Positions 1-8,516 of a stretch of 64,000 nt of DNA are shown here, piece by piece. The DNA is from Methanosarcinaceae archaeon (GTDB lineage Archaea; Halobacteriota; Methanosarcinia; Methanosarcinales; Methanosarcinaceae). The translations under genes were made by a program, and so were the position numbers. How positions within the stretch are numbered: the first letter of the stretch is position 1; each line of letters starts with the position of its first letter. The DNA is taken from contig JAMJFS010000008.1 in NCBI GenBank assembly GCA_023544565.1, positions 1 to 64,000 of the forward strand, read 5' to 3'. The notes beneath the pieces are model-generated. The model was not told where the DNA came from and did no database searches. It was given only the letters and a program-made list of their open reading frames with translations.

Positions 1-103
1 TATGAAGGTCATATCTAATATATTTTACGACATTATACTGTTGACATGACACTACAAGAAAAGTCGCTGTATTAAGGACGAAATTTCTTATGGAGAAAGG
101 TCT

Positions 104-931
104 ATGAACGTTACTGATCCTACAGCAGTGGTTTCCAGCATGGGCGACATAGTTTTTAAGGTTCTTTTGTCTATAGCGACGATTTTAATTGCAGTTCTGA
201 TAGGGAAAGTTATCTCTATCCGTCTTCGTAGATCTTTCAAAGAAAAGATCAACAAAAAACACCTTGATATTATTATCAAAATTGTTCAGTATAGTTTCAT
301 TATTTTTGTCCTCCTGATATTTGTGCTCCCTATCCTTGGGGTGCAACCTTCCAGTTTGCTTGTATCCGGGAGTATAGCAGGACTGGTAATAGGTTTTGCC
401 AGTCAAAGCATCGTAAGCAACTTGATATCCAGACTTTTTCTAATGATCGAGCGGCCAATAAAAGTTGGTGATAATGTAAATATAAGTGGTGTAATGGGAA
501 CTGTTGAGGATATTAGTATAATTTCAACTATAATACGAAATTATGATAGATTGTATATCAGGATGCCAAATGAGACCGTCTTCACAAATACCATAACCAA
601 TTATGTCGCAAATGTTGCCAGGCGTTTTGAGTACGTTGTCGGGATAAGGTACAGTGACGATGCTGATATGGCTATAGGCATAATAAAAGAACTTATTGAA
701 GCACATCCTTTTGCTCTTAAGAGCCCTGTGCCACAGGCTTTTGTGGATAATCTAGGGGACAATTCAGTCAATATAATTGTAAGGATCTGGTCTCCATCAA
801 CTGAGTGGTATGGGGTTAAAATGGAGTTATTGTGGGTAATAAAAAAGACCCTGGAAGAAAATGGGATCGAAATCGCATTCTCACAGCGCACGATGTGGTT
901 TGCAAATGAAATTAAAAAAGAAAGTGATTAA
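104..931 (+). CDS. MscS-family mechanosensitive ion channel
   Basis: A 275-residue small-conductance mechanosensitive channel that would release solutes across the cell membrane on osmotic downshock. Three hydrophobic helices lie at about residues 14-35, 60-80 and 84-110. The third is the glycine/alanine-rich pore helix, followed by the family signature ERPIKVGD at about 116-123 and a soluble beta and alpha/beta C-terminal domain. The start is the ATG after GGAGAAAGG. It converges on a second, different MscS gene whose stop lies 14 bases away. Length and domain order fit the short MscS class. Family assignment is firm; the exact solute or gating role is not visible. Confidence 0.92.
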   Translation: MNVTDPTAVVSSMGDIVFKVLLSIATILIAVLIGKVISIRLRRSFKEKINKKHLDIIIKIVQYSFIIFVLLIFVLPILGVQPSSLLVSGSIAGLVIGFASQSIVSNLISRLFLMIERPIKVGDNVNISGVMGTVEDISIISTIIRNYDRLYIRMPNETVFTNTITNYVANVARRFEYVVGIRYSDDADMAIGIIKELIEAHPFALKSPVPQAFVDNLGDNSVNIIVRIWSPSTEWYGVKMELLWVIKKTLEENGIEIAFSQRTMWFANEIKKESD

Positions 932-945
932 AAAAAGAAGGGGAA

Positions 946-1758
946 TTAACCCCCTTCTCCACTTATAATATTTAATTTTGGTGTTTTGATCGAATTTTTT
1001 GAGAACTCGTTTAATGTTCTTCGCGTCACATCGGATTCGAATTCAAACTCATATCTGAGGTCATTTACATAAGCTTTTGCACGCAGGCACTTGTAGTAGG
1101 GGTGATCTTTTATAAGAACCGTATATGGACGTTTTTTAGATATGAATACATATTTTGATGTTATTAATGCCTCTTTTAAAATTTTAATGGCTAATTCTGT
1201 ATCAGAATCATGATCTATGTATATATCGATAACTTTCATCATTTCCGGATTTCCTGAATTTGCGCTTGCTACTGATTCGCTGAAAATTAAAAAATTTGGG
1301 ATTGAAACGAGGTCGTCATCAAACGTAATAATTTTAGTAGCACGTATCCCAATGTCACTGACTTCGCCATAGTTATCTCTGATCTTTATTTTGTCTCCAA
1401 TCTGATATGGTTTCTCAAGTGTGATCACGATCCCGCCTACCACATCAGCAAATAGGTCCTTAAGTCCAAATCCAATTCCTGCGCCCAGAAGTCCCCCAAA
1501 AACAATAAGATGTTCAGAAGATAGATTTAGCACATCATTTAGGATATAATAAATAGCTATTATATAAATTGAGTATTTTAATAACGGTATTACCATTTTC
1601 ACATTTATCCTGTATATGCCGACATTTTCTGAAAGCCATGTGAGGATAAAAGTGATTATGCGGTTGAGGATGTATGCAAATATCAGTATTAATATGGAAT
1701 CCAGGATCGTTCCCAGGTCAATTGAGGGTAGATCAATTGTGGTGCTATTTACTGCCAT
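946..1758 (-). CDS. MscS-family mechanosensitive ion channel (second paralogue)
   Basis: A 270-residue MscS-type channel. Hydrophobic helices at about residues 16-38, 55-73 and 80-108 precede the signature EKPYQIGDK and a soluble C-terminal domain. It is clearly a different paralogue from its convergent neighbour rather than a duplicate. Its start codon directly abuts the stop of the upstream AAA ATPase gene, so the two are almost certainly one transcript and probably translationally coupled. That pairing of an ATPase with a channel hints at a joint role, which is inference. The family call is firm. Confidence 0.9.
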   Translation of the reverse strand: MAVNSTTIDLPSIDLGTILDSILILIFAYILNRIITFILTWLSENVGIYRINVKMVIPLLKYSIYIIAIYYILNDVLNLSSEHLIVFGGLLGAGIGFGLKDLFADVVGGIVITLEKPYQIGDKIKIRDNYGEVSDIGIRATKIITFDDDLVSIPNFLIFSESVASANSGNPEMMKVIDIYIDHDSDTELAIKILKEALITSKYVFISKKRPYTVLIKDHPYYKCLRAKAYVNDLRYEFEFESDVTRRTLNEFSKNSIKTPKLNIISGEGG

Positions 1759-2784
1759 TTACCACACCAGCCTAAGTTTATTAAGGAATAATACTACACT
1801 TTTAAATGCTTCCGGTCGGATTAAAAAATCATCATCATGGGCCGTTATTAGATCCTGTTTTAATAAGGTGAAAATGATGAAATCGATTCTGAAATCCGAG
1901 CCAATGATTTTTACCAGATCCTCTCTTTTGATCGATTTCATTGAAAGTATAATGCTCAAAATAAAAGCCTCATCATAATTAAGATCGATATTGAATGAAA
2001 ATTCATTTATCCAACTGGGTTTGATCAATGGGTATTGAATGCTTTTTTTCCAGACGATTTCTGCAATTCCGGGATTCCCATTTGAAATATGGTTTATTTT
2101 TTCAAAAATAATATCCTGGACTGTTATATTCTCCTTTTTTTTACTCAGTCGAATTTTTAGGATATTACGATTTATCTTAATATACGGGATATTAATGGGT
2201 TTTTTAAATGACATCACATTAAGTGGATATTTCATAAGTTTCACAAGTTTATCTTTTTTAATTGCAATGTCATCAACAAATTGTATCTCATCTTCTTTGT
2301 ACGTAGACAATAAAGATTGTTTGATATAATCCACGCTGAATTTTGATAGCTTTATCTGGATCGGGAACATTTTGCCTATATTGATCGCAGCATCAAGATA
2401 ATTCCATGAGTATACATTCCATGTGGTGATAAACATTTTATCAGAGGAAATAATTGTTTTCAAAAATTCGTCGAGGATATCAAAACCACCAATCCTACCC
2501 ATGTAAAGGAATTCACAGTGATCGAATATCATAATCCGATTTTCATTTTTAACTTTAATTTCACTGATATCTTTTACAATTGACGATAAAGATACTTTTG
2601 TTATATATAGTGGATTATTCTTTTCGATCTCATTCAACAGTGTGGTCTTTCCCCCGAAAGGTTCTGCTATGATTGCAATATTCTTCTTTTGCCCGGATCT
2701 AAAACTATCTATGGCTGTCTGTATCTCTGTAATTTGATCTTTAAATCCGATCATTTCATGTTTATCATTTATATTGTCATTCAT
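1759..2784 (-). CDS. AAA/ATP-binding protein, unknown function
   Basis: A 341-residue protein with a P-loop at about residues 40-50 (EPFGGKTTLL), a Walker B-like stretch (IMIFDHCEF) near residue 85, and a C-terminal part that looks like the helical and winged-helix region of STAND/ORC-like archaeal ATPases. It has no membrane segment. The gene sits directly upstream of, and touches, an MscS channel gene on the same strand, so co-expression is likely. I do not recognise a specific family member. Possible roles are regulatory or chaperone-like action on the channel, but nothing in the sequence proves this. Confidence 0.7.
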   Translation of the reverse strand: MNDNINDKHEMIGFKDQITEIQTAIDSFRSGQKKNIAIIAEPFGGKTTLLNEIEKNNPLYITKVSLSSIVKDISEIKVKNENRIMIFDHCEFLYMGRIGGFDILDEFLKTIISSDKMFITTWNVYSWNYLDAAINIGKMFPIQIKLSKFSVDYIKQSLLSTYKEDEIQFVDDIAIKKDKLVKLMKYPLNVMSFKKPINIPYIKINRNILKIRLSKKKENITVQDIIFEKINHISNGNPGIAEIVWKKSIQYPLIKPSWINEFSFNIDLNYDEAFILSIILSMKSIKREDLVKIIGSDFRIDFIIFTLLKQDLITAHDDDFLIRPEAFKSVVLFLNKLRLVW

Positions 2785-2969
2785 GGGTCGATGGACATAA
2801 GCGCATTTAATGAGTTAAACTATAAACTGTTCTAAAAGTTTAGTATATAAGAAAAGATTACTGGTAACAATATATGCTTTGCTATTGGCAGATCAATAAT
2901 AATCCATTTTATTCGAATGAAGCAGAAGAATCACCCCTAACTGCATAACGGTAGAGGTTTTATTCTTTT

Positions 2970-3030
2970 ATATAGTCTATAGGATTATGTAGTTTAAGTC
3001 AATCCGAGCGTAGCGAGGATTTTCTTGTAG
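2970..3030 (+). repeat. Two-hairpin dispersed repeat, copy A
   Basis: First hairpin ATAGTC/GATTAT (one G-T pair), then a linker, then a second hairpin: AATCC-GA-GC, loop GTA, GC-GA-GGATT, ending TTTTCTTG. The tandem GA/GA mismatch and triloop are shared with the other copies. It is followed, after an inserted MITE, by copy B in the same orientation. Confidence 0.85.
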
Positions 3031-3035
3031 TATAT

Positions 3036-3144
3036 AGAGGCTGTCCAACAATCCAAAATCACAGATAAAAGAAGGACAAATATGGCTTTAAATCAATAAA
3101 TAAGGTTTGATTTTATCGTCCATAGTAATTGTTAGACAGCCTCT
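3036..3144. mobile_element. MITE-like element (109 bp) inside a repeat tandem
   Basis: Terminal inverted repeats of 17 bp with one mismatch: AGAGGCTGTCCAACAAT at 3036-3052 and its complement at 3128-3144. The interior is AT-rich and holds no gene. It separates copies A and B of the two-hairpin repeat; TATA stands on both sides and may be the target duplication. The end sequence resembles those of several bacterial and archaeal insertion sequences, so it is probably mobilised by a transposase encoded elsewhere. Confidence 0.75.
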
Positions 3145-3200
3145 ATAATTTATGAAATTATATAGTTCAAGTTAATGCGAACGAAGTGAGCATTTTCTTG
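3144..3200 (+). repeat. Two-hairpin dispersed repeat, copy B
   Basis: First hairpin ATAATT/AATTAT; second hairpin AATGC-GA-AC, loop GAA, GT-GA-GCATT inside CAAG/CTTG. It lies 25 bases beyond the stop of the P-type ATPase gene, in the opposite orientation to that gene. Confidence 0.88.
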
Positions 3201-3224
3201 ACATATCATTTATGATATGAGATA

Positions 3225-5876
3225 TTACCAAACCCTCTTCTTCGCCTCCTTTTTTTTATGCAGGAATTTCTCGAATTCCACAATAAAAAACACAGTGCTG
3301 GATACCCCTATAATCCGTGCCCAGTCCTCCAGTCCAAGAGGAGCGGTCTTAAACACAGTGTTCATGACCGGATGATACGTGATAAGCATCTGCAATCCCA
3401 TCACAATCGCTGTGCCAAGGAGCATGAACCTGTTGGAGAACAAAGAGCCTGCCACATAGTCATATATAGACTTGGAATTATACAGGTAGAATATCTCAAA
3501 GAAGACAATAGTGTTTAGCGCTATCGTGCGAGCCGTATCAAGTCCTCTGCCATTGTTATCTAATTCGAAGAAAAACAACAGGAAGGTGGCAGCCACCATT
3601 AGCAGGGATACAAGCACAATCCTCCACTTTATCACTGGCAACAGAAGCGGTTCATCAGGACTGCGGGGAGGCCTGTTCAGCAATCCCTTTTCCTTTGGCT
3701 CCATAACAATGGACACACCAAGACCTATTGCAGTGATGGTATTTATCCACAGGATATGCAGGGGCAAAAGAGGAAGCGTGACACCAAGCAGGATAGCTGC
3801 CATTATCATAAGCCCTTCGCCGCCATTGGTTGGCAGGGTCCACAATATAATCTTTTGGATCTTGCTGTACACGTCCCGTCCTTCCTCAACAGCAGAGACT
3901 ATGGATGCAAAATTATCATCTGCAAGCACCATATCAGACGCCTCTCTGGCAACCTCGGTGCCGGAGAGCCCCATTGCGATGCCGATGTCGGCAGTCTTCA
4001 AGGCAGGAGCATCATTGATGCCGTCACCTGTAACTGCCACAACCTCTCCTTTAGCCTGAAGAAGCTGGACAATACGGAACTTGTGTTCAGGTGCAGTTCT
4101 GGCAAATACCGAAACAGTATCCAGCGCTTCAGTAAGCTGTTCATCAGTCATTTTCTCAATATCGCTGCCGCCCAGTGCGCCTTTTGTCCTTATGCCAAGT
4201 TGTGCTGCAATGCTCTGGGCTGTTTTTAAGTGGTCGCCTGTAATCATGATGACCCGTATGCCCGCAGTCTTGCATTTCTCGATGGAGATCTTCACCTCTT
4301 CTCTGGGCGGGTCGATCATACCCTGCAATCCTACAAAGACCAGATTCTGGATATCATCAGGCTTTATCTGCTCAACATCAGCTCCCACCTTTTTATATGC
4401 CATACCGATGACCCTCAGTCCCCCTGAAGCCATCTCCTCTGCGGCCTTATGAACACTGTCAACATCAAGCATACCACTATACTCATAATTGCACAGCTCC
4501 ATCATCTTCTCAGGCGAGCCTTTCACATAGATCAGCTTGTTGCCGTCAGAATCCATGTGCAGTGTTGCCATGTACCTGGTTTCTGACTGGAATGGTATGA
4601 CATCAAGTCTTGGCAGGTGGAATTTTCCAGCCTTTAAGCCAGTTATCAAAAGCGCCCCTTCCGTTGGGTCACCATCTATCCCATTATCCTCCACAATGGA
4701 TGCATCATTGCACAGCATACCTACTCTTAAGGTCTCGATCAGTGCAGGATTGCTTATGGGTTCTATTCTTAAGTCATTCAGGATAAAGTTTCCTTCAGGT
4801 ACGTAACCTGTTCCTGTGACATGATACCTTTTCCCTGACGTGTATATTTCTGTCACAGTCATCTGGTTTTTTGTCAGGGTTCCTGTCTTGTCAGAGCATA
4901 TGACCGTGGCCGAGCCCAGAGTTTCCACAGCAGGCATTGTGCGTATGATGGCATTTTTTGATGCCATTGACTTGATAGCGATCGCAAGTGAAATGGTAAT
5001 AATAGCAGGAAGCCCTTCAGGGATTGCTGCTACGGCCAGACTGACAGCGGCAAGGAATATCTCCACTGTCTCCATCCCCCAAAGTATGCCGACCACGAAC
5101 GTGAACAAAGATATCAGTAGAATCACCACTGAGAGGATAAGACTTAAGCGTGCAATCTTTTTTACAAGGGGTGTGGCCATCTCACCACTCTGCCGGATGA
5201 ACTCGGATATCTTGCCTATCTCAGTATCCTTTGCCGTTGCAACAACAATACCCCTGCCCAATCCCTGGGTGATCAGGGTGCCTGCAAAGAGCATGTTCTT
5301 CTGGTCAGCAGGCGGGATGTTCTCCTTTTCGATAGGGTCGGTAATCTTTTCCACAGCCATGGATTCTCCGGTCAGCAGAGATTCATCCGCCCTTAGATTT
5401 TTCACATAAAAGGCGCGCAGGTCTGCAGGCACCCGGTCACCGGCTTCTAACAAAACGACATCACCTGCAACCAGTTCCCTGCTGTGTATTGTCCAGCGCT
5501 GACCATTCCTGATAACGCTGGCCTCAGGCACCAGCATCTTTGCAAGTGATTCAAGGGCACGCTCGGCCTTATACTCCTGAATAAAACCTATAATTGCATT
5601 TGCAAGCACAACCCCCATAATGACGGTCATGTCTGCATATTCCTTCAAAAATAATGTTACTACTGCAGCGGCGAGCAGTACATAGATCAGAGGACTTGCA
5701 AACTGTTTCAGGAACTTGTATACAGGCCCGTGCTCTTTTTTTGGCTCGACCTCATTGTAACCGTCCCTTATAAGCCTGTTTGACGCTTCCTCCTGGGTGA
5801 TGCCATCCAGACTGCTCTGCAAAAGTGATATGATTTCATCTGCAGGAATATGATACCATTTTACTTCACTCGCCAT
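3225..5876 (-). CDS. Cation-translocating P-type ATPase (P2 type)
   Basis: An 883-residue P2-type ATPase, the class of Ca2+ and Na+/K+ pumps, driving cation transport across the membrane with ATP. Visible motifs: N-terminal cation ATPase domain (1-70), TGES at 169-172 in the actuator domain, PEGLP at 286-290 in helix M4, phosphorylation motif DKTGTLT with Asp329, GDPTEGALL in the nucleotide domain, TGDGINDAP in the P domain, and a six-helix C-terminal membrane region. PEGLP is typical of Ca2+-ATPase-like pumps, so Ca2+ is the best guess; Na+ or H+ cannot be excluded. The length is normal. It is monocistronic, flanked by repeats at its 3' side. Confidence 0.93.
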   Translation of the reverse strand: MASEVKWYHIPADEIISLLQSSLDGITQEEASNRLIRDGYNEVEPKKEHGPVYKFLKQFASPLIYVLLAAAVVTLFLKEYADMTVIMGVVLANAIIGFIQEYKAERALESLAKMLVPEASVIRNGQRWTIHSRELVAGDVVLLEAGDRVPADLRAFYVKNLRADESLLTGESMAVEKITDPIEKENIPPADQKNMLFAGTLITQGLGRGIVVATAKDTEIGKISEFIRQSGEMATPLVKKIARLSLILSVVILLISLFTFVVGILWGMETVEIFLAAVSLAVAAIPEGLPAIITISLAIAIKSMASKNAIIRTMPAVETLGSATVICSDKTGTLTKNQMTVTEIYTSGKRYHVTGTGYVPEGNFILNDLRIEPISNPALIETLRVGMLCNDASIVEDNGIDGDPTEGALLITGLKAGKFHLPRLDVIPFQSETRYMATLHMDSDGNKLIYVKGSPEKMMELCNYEYSGMLDVDSVHKAAEEMASGGLRVIGMAYKKVGADVEQIKPDDIQNLVFVGLQGMIDPPREEVKISIEKCKTAGIRVIMITGDHLKTAQSIAAQLGIRTKGALGGSDIEKMTDEQLTEALDTVSVFARTAPEHKFRIVQLLQAKGEVVAVTGDGINDAPALKTADIGIAMGLSGTEVAREASDMVLADDNFASIVSAVEEGRDVYSKIQKIILWTLPTNGGEGLMIMAAILLGVTLPLLPLHILWINTITAIGLGVSIVMEPKEKGLLNRPPRSPDEPLLLPVIKWRIVLVSLLMVAATFLLFFFELDNNGRGLDTARTIALNTIVFFEIFYLYNSKSIYDYVAGSLFSNRFMLLGTAIVMGLQMLITYHPVMNTVFKTAPLGLEDWARIIGVSSTVFFIVEFEKFLHKKKEAKKRVW

Positions 5877-6090
5877 GTAGGATAAGAGAAAGTCAGATTA
5901 TTAATAACTTTTTGCAGATTAAATGAAAACAAGTTGTGTGGGCTGTATTGAAGTGATTTTATAAAATATGGCGATGACGATCTTTTTTTACGTTATCGAA
6001 AAATCAATTTTAAATATGTATAGCTACGCCTGTAATTATTCACAATAGCAAATTGAAAGATTTTTTAATTCCTTGAGGCCTGAAGTGATC

Positions 6091-6633
6091 TTAGGTCAAT
6101 TCTCTCTTCAGTATCTTATGTGCAATATTTAGCTTCTTGAATTTCTCAGTGTCTCCGGTTGACATATCCGGATGCAATTCTTTTGCCATAACCTTGTATT
6201 TTTTATTGATGACCTCAAAATCCGTCTCATCATGGGGACAATCAAAAAACTCTCGCGCCTCTTTGCGCCTGTCATAGACATCTGAATCCTCTTTAAATTC
6301 TGAAATAAAATCGCGTAGTGTATTTTCACCAGAAATGACCAGATTTACTTCAATCTCAATTACCTTAAATAAAACATAAAGATTTTCTACATATTTGCTT
6401 TGCATATTATGACTAAAATGCATTCGATGATCCGATATGTACCAGGTTGCAGAAGCTTTTGCTTTTTTTATCGCAATTTTTTCAAGAGGGATATTAATGT
6501 CATCTTCGATAACATCGATCTTCTTTAAGATCTTAATAATATTATTCTTAAATTGTATCGATCTTCGATTACTGGCATCCTTTACAACTATTGAACCAAT
6601 TTCGTGTCCTTTTATTTTTACCATTGAATTCAC
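6091..6633 (-). CDS. J-domain (DnaJ-like) protein
   Basis: A 180-residue soluble protein. The C-terminal 55 residues form a J domain: a helix beginning near residue 128 (FFDCPHDETDFEVINKKYK), the diagnostic HPD tripeptide (KELHPDMS, near residue 158), then a helix with KFKKLNIAHKIL. The N-terminal 120 residues are not DnaJ-like (no Gly/Phe or zinc-finger region) and I do not recognise them. It presumably stimulates an Hsp70 ATPase in a specialised context. No co-directional neighbour is close enough to form an operon. Confidence 0.75.
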   Translation of the reverse strand: MNSMVKIKGHEIGSIVVKDASNRRSIQFKNNIIKILKKIDVIEDDINIPLEKIAIKKAKASATWYISDHRMHFSHNMQSKYVENLYVLFKVIEIEVNLVISGENTLRDFISEFKEDSDVYDRRKEAREFFDCPHDETDFEVINKKYKVMAKELHPDMSTGDTEKFKKLNIAHKILKRELT

Positions 6634-6933
6634 TCATTTTCGTTTTTGAAGACGTCACTAGTACTCTGCTCCTTTATAAAACAATATGTATGGTTTAGAA
6701 CAACGGTTTTTTTTATATATGATTGAAATGCATGGCAAATCATGGAAATTAATAAAACTTCAATAGAATCAAATAAGTGTAGCGGAGAATTGTGATGATA
6801 ACGTTTTATACAGGTTTTATACTATATTGTACTGGGGATATCGTCAGCGACTTGATCTCTCTTTTCGGTTAACTGATATAATTTAAGGTTAGTTGTATAG
6901 TTTGAAATGTAAGTAAAAGTGAGGAGAAAAGAT
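6634..6933. other. Divergent intergenic region, promoter-bearing
   Basis: The 300 bases between the divergent J-domain and phosphofructokinase genes hold no gene that I can support. A TATA-like GATATAATTT at about 6874-6883 is well placed for the phosphofructokinase promoter, and CTTTATAAAAC near 6670 could serve the J-domain gene. Confidence 0.4.
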
Positions 6934-8310
6934 ATGCCACCATTGTCAGATATTCATGAGTTGCATCCTATTGAGAAAGAACTTCTGGGGTATGACCTAT
7001 CAGTAAGAAAACTGGGTGAATGTTTATACGAATCCAATGATATTTATCTGAACAATAAATTCGAGAACCAGCAGTTCTATGTACCAGACAACGAGCATAT
7101 ACTGGCTGTGATCGATAAAAGTTCAGTGGAATCCCTTTTGGAAAAAGGCATAGATCTGCCTGCTTTTGAGAAAGCAGGGCCAAAGAAAAAGCTGTTTTTT
7201 GAGTTAGGCAAAGCCACATATGCTATTGTGACCTGCGGAGGACTCTGCCCGGGGCTTAATTCTGTGATCAGTGGGATCGTCATGCTGAATTTTTTTCGCT
7301 ATAATAATAAGGTGGGATATGGCATTCGCTATGGTTATGCCGGTTTCATCAAGGAAAACGGTCACGAAGTAATACCTCTGACACCGGAATTTGTGGAATT
7401 TATCCACTCTCAGGGCGGCACTGTACTTGGTTCATCCAGAGGGCCGCAGGATACAAAAAAGATTGTCGACCGGCTGGTGGAACTGGAAGTGAAGATCCTT
7501 TATGCTATCGGCGGCGATGGCACTCTCCGGGGAGCATTGGATATCGCGGGGGAGATCGAGAAGCGAGGTTTGAAGATAGCCGTGATCGGTATTCCCAAGA
7601 CCATTGACAACGATATCAATTTCATCGATAAATCTTTTGGTATGGAAACTGCTTTTTCGGAAGCTTGTGTTTCCATCTATGCGGCGCATGTTGAGGCCAG
7701 GTCTGCTGTTAACGGTATAGGCATCGTTAAGGTGATGGGGAGGGAGTCTGGTTTCATTGCTGTGAATGCCACGCTTGCAACGAATGATGCGAATTATTGT
7801 TTGATACCTGAGATGGAATTTGAACTGGAGGGAGAGAAGGGGTTTTTAAGACAGCTGGAAAAACGGCTTTTGGAGCGTAAGCATGCAGTTATTGTGGTTT
7901 CGGAGGGGGTGGGACAAAAATATGTTTCTGACCCTGATAATCCTCAATACGACCTGTCCGGGAACGTAAAACTCCTTGATTTTGGGATTTATTTGAAGGA
8001 GCGTATAGAAGCCCACCTGAAAACGAAAAATATCCCGACAACGATCAAGTATCTTGACCCGAGTTATAGTATCCGAAGCCGCCCTCCGACGCCAAATGAT
8101 TCGATCTTCTGTTTACAACTGTCACAGATGGCGGTTCATGCAGGCATGTCCGGAAGAACGGGTATGCTGGTTGGGATATTCAACGGTCAGTTCACTCATC
8201 TGCCAATGGAAATTGTGACTGCAAAAAGGAAAAAGGTTGATCTGGATTCCCAGTTGTGGCACTCTGTGCTGCAAATGACAGGCCAGCCGGCATCATTCAA
8301 GAATGAGTGA
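6934..8310 (+). CDS. pfkA: PfkA-type 6-phosphofructokinase
   Basis: A 458-residue member of the PfkA superfamily (long, TP0108-like group), phosphorylating fructose 6-phosphate in glycolysis. Signatures: GGLCPGLNSVISG near residue 103, GGDGTLRGA, PKTIDNDI and MGRESGF. The glycine in GGDG is the residue usually associated with ATP rather than pyrophosphate as donor, while the lysine in PKTIDND is shared with pyrophosphate enzymes, so the donor needs an assay. The ATG at 6934 has GAGGAG seven bases upstream and is preferred over the GTG at 6919. Next downstream is a glucan phosphorylase, fitting glycogen breakdown. Most methanogens use an unrelated ADP-dependent kinase for this step. Confidence 0.85.
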   Translation: MPPLSDIHELHPIEKELLGYDLSVRKLGECLYESNDIYLNNKFENQQFYVPDNEHILAVIDKSSVESLLEKGIDLPAFEKAGPKKKLFFELGKATYAIVTCGGLCPGLNSVISGIVMLNFFRYNNKVGYGIRYGYAGFIKENGHEVIPLTPEFVEFIHSQGGTVLGSSRGPQDTKKIVDRLVELEVKILYAIGGDGTLRGALDIAGEIEKRGLKIAVIGIPKTIDNDINFIDKSFGMETAFSEACVSIYAAHVEARSAVNGIGIVKVMGRESGFIAVNATLATNDANYCLIPEMEFELEGEKGFLRQLEKRLLERKHAVIVVSEGVGQKYVSDPDNPQYDLSGNVKLLDFGIYLKERIEAHLKTKNIPTTIKYLDPSYSIRSRPPTPNDSIFCLQLSQMAVHAGMSGRTGMLVGIFNGQFTHLPMEIVTAKRKKVDLDSQLWHSVLQMTGQPASFKNE

Positions 8311-8516
8311 CTGTTTTTCCAGCAATCATCAACATTTATGTTTTCTACTTTAATCAGTGTATCAGTATTCTCCAAAACCATACTTTATCTGCAATATGGA
8401 TTTTTTTTCCTGTTAACGAACTAAAAAATATTTACATGAAACAGTTCATGTTCATGGCAATTCCATCATAATATGTATATAGAATCGAACATTAATTTTA
8501 GCACAGGAGTTGGAGT

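Noticed and set aside
3511-5409. Several long plus-strand frames opposite the P-type ATPase
   Set aside because: They mirror the codon pattern of a well-conserved gene on the other strand and have no family features.
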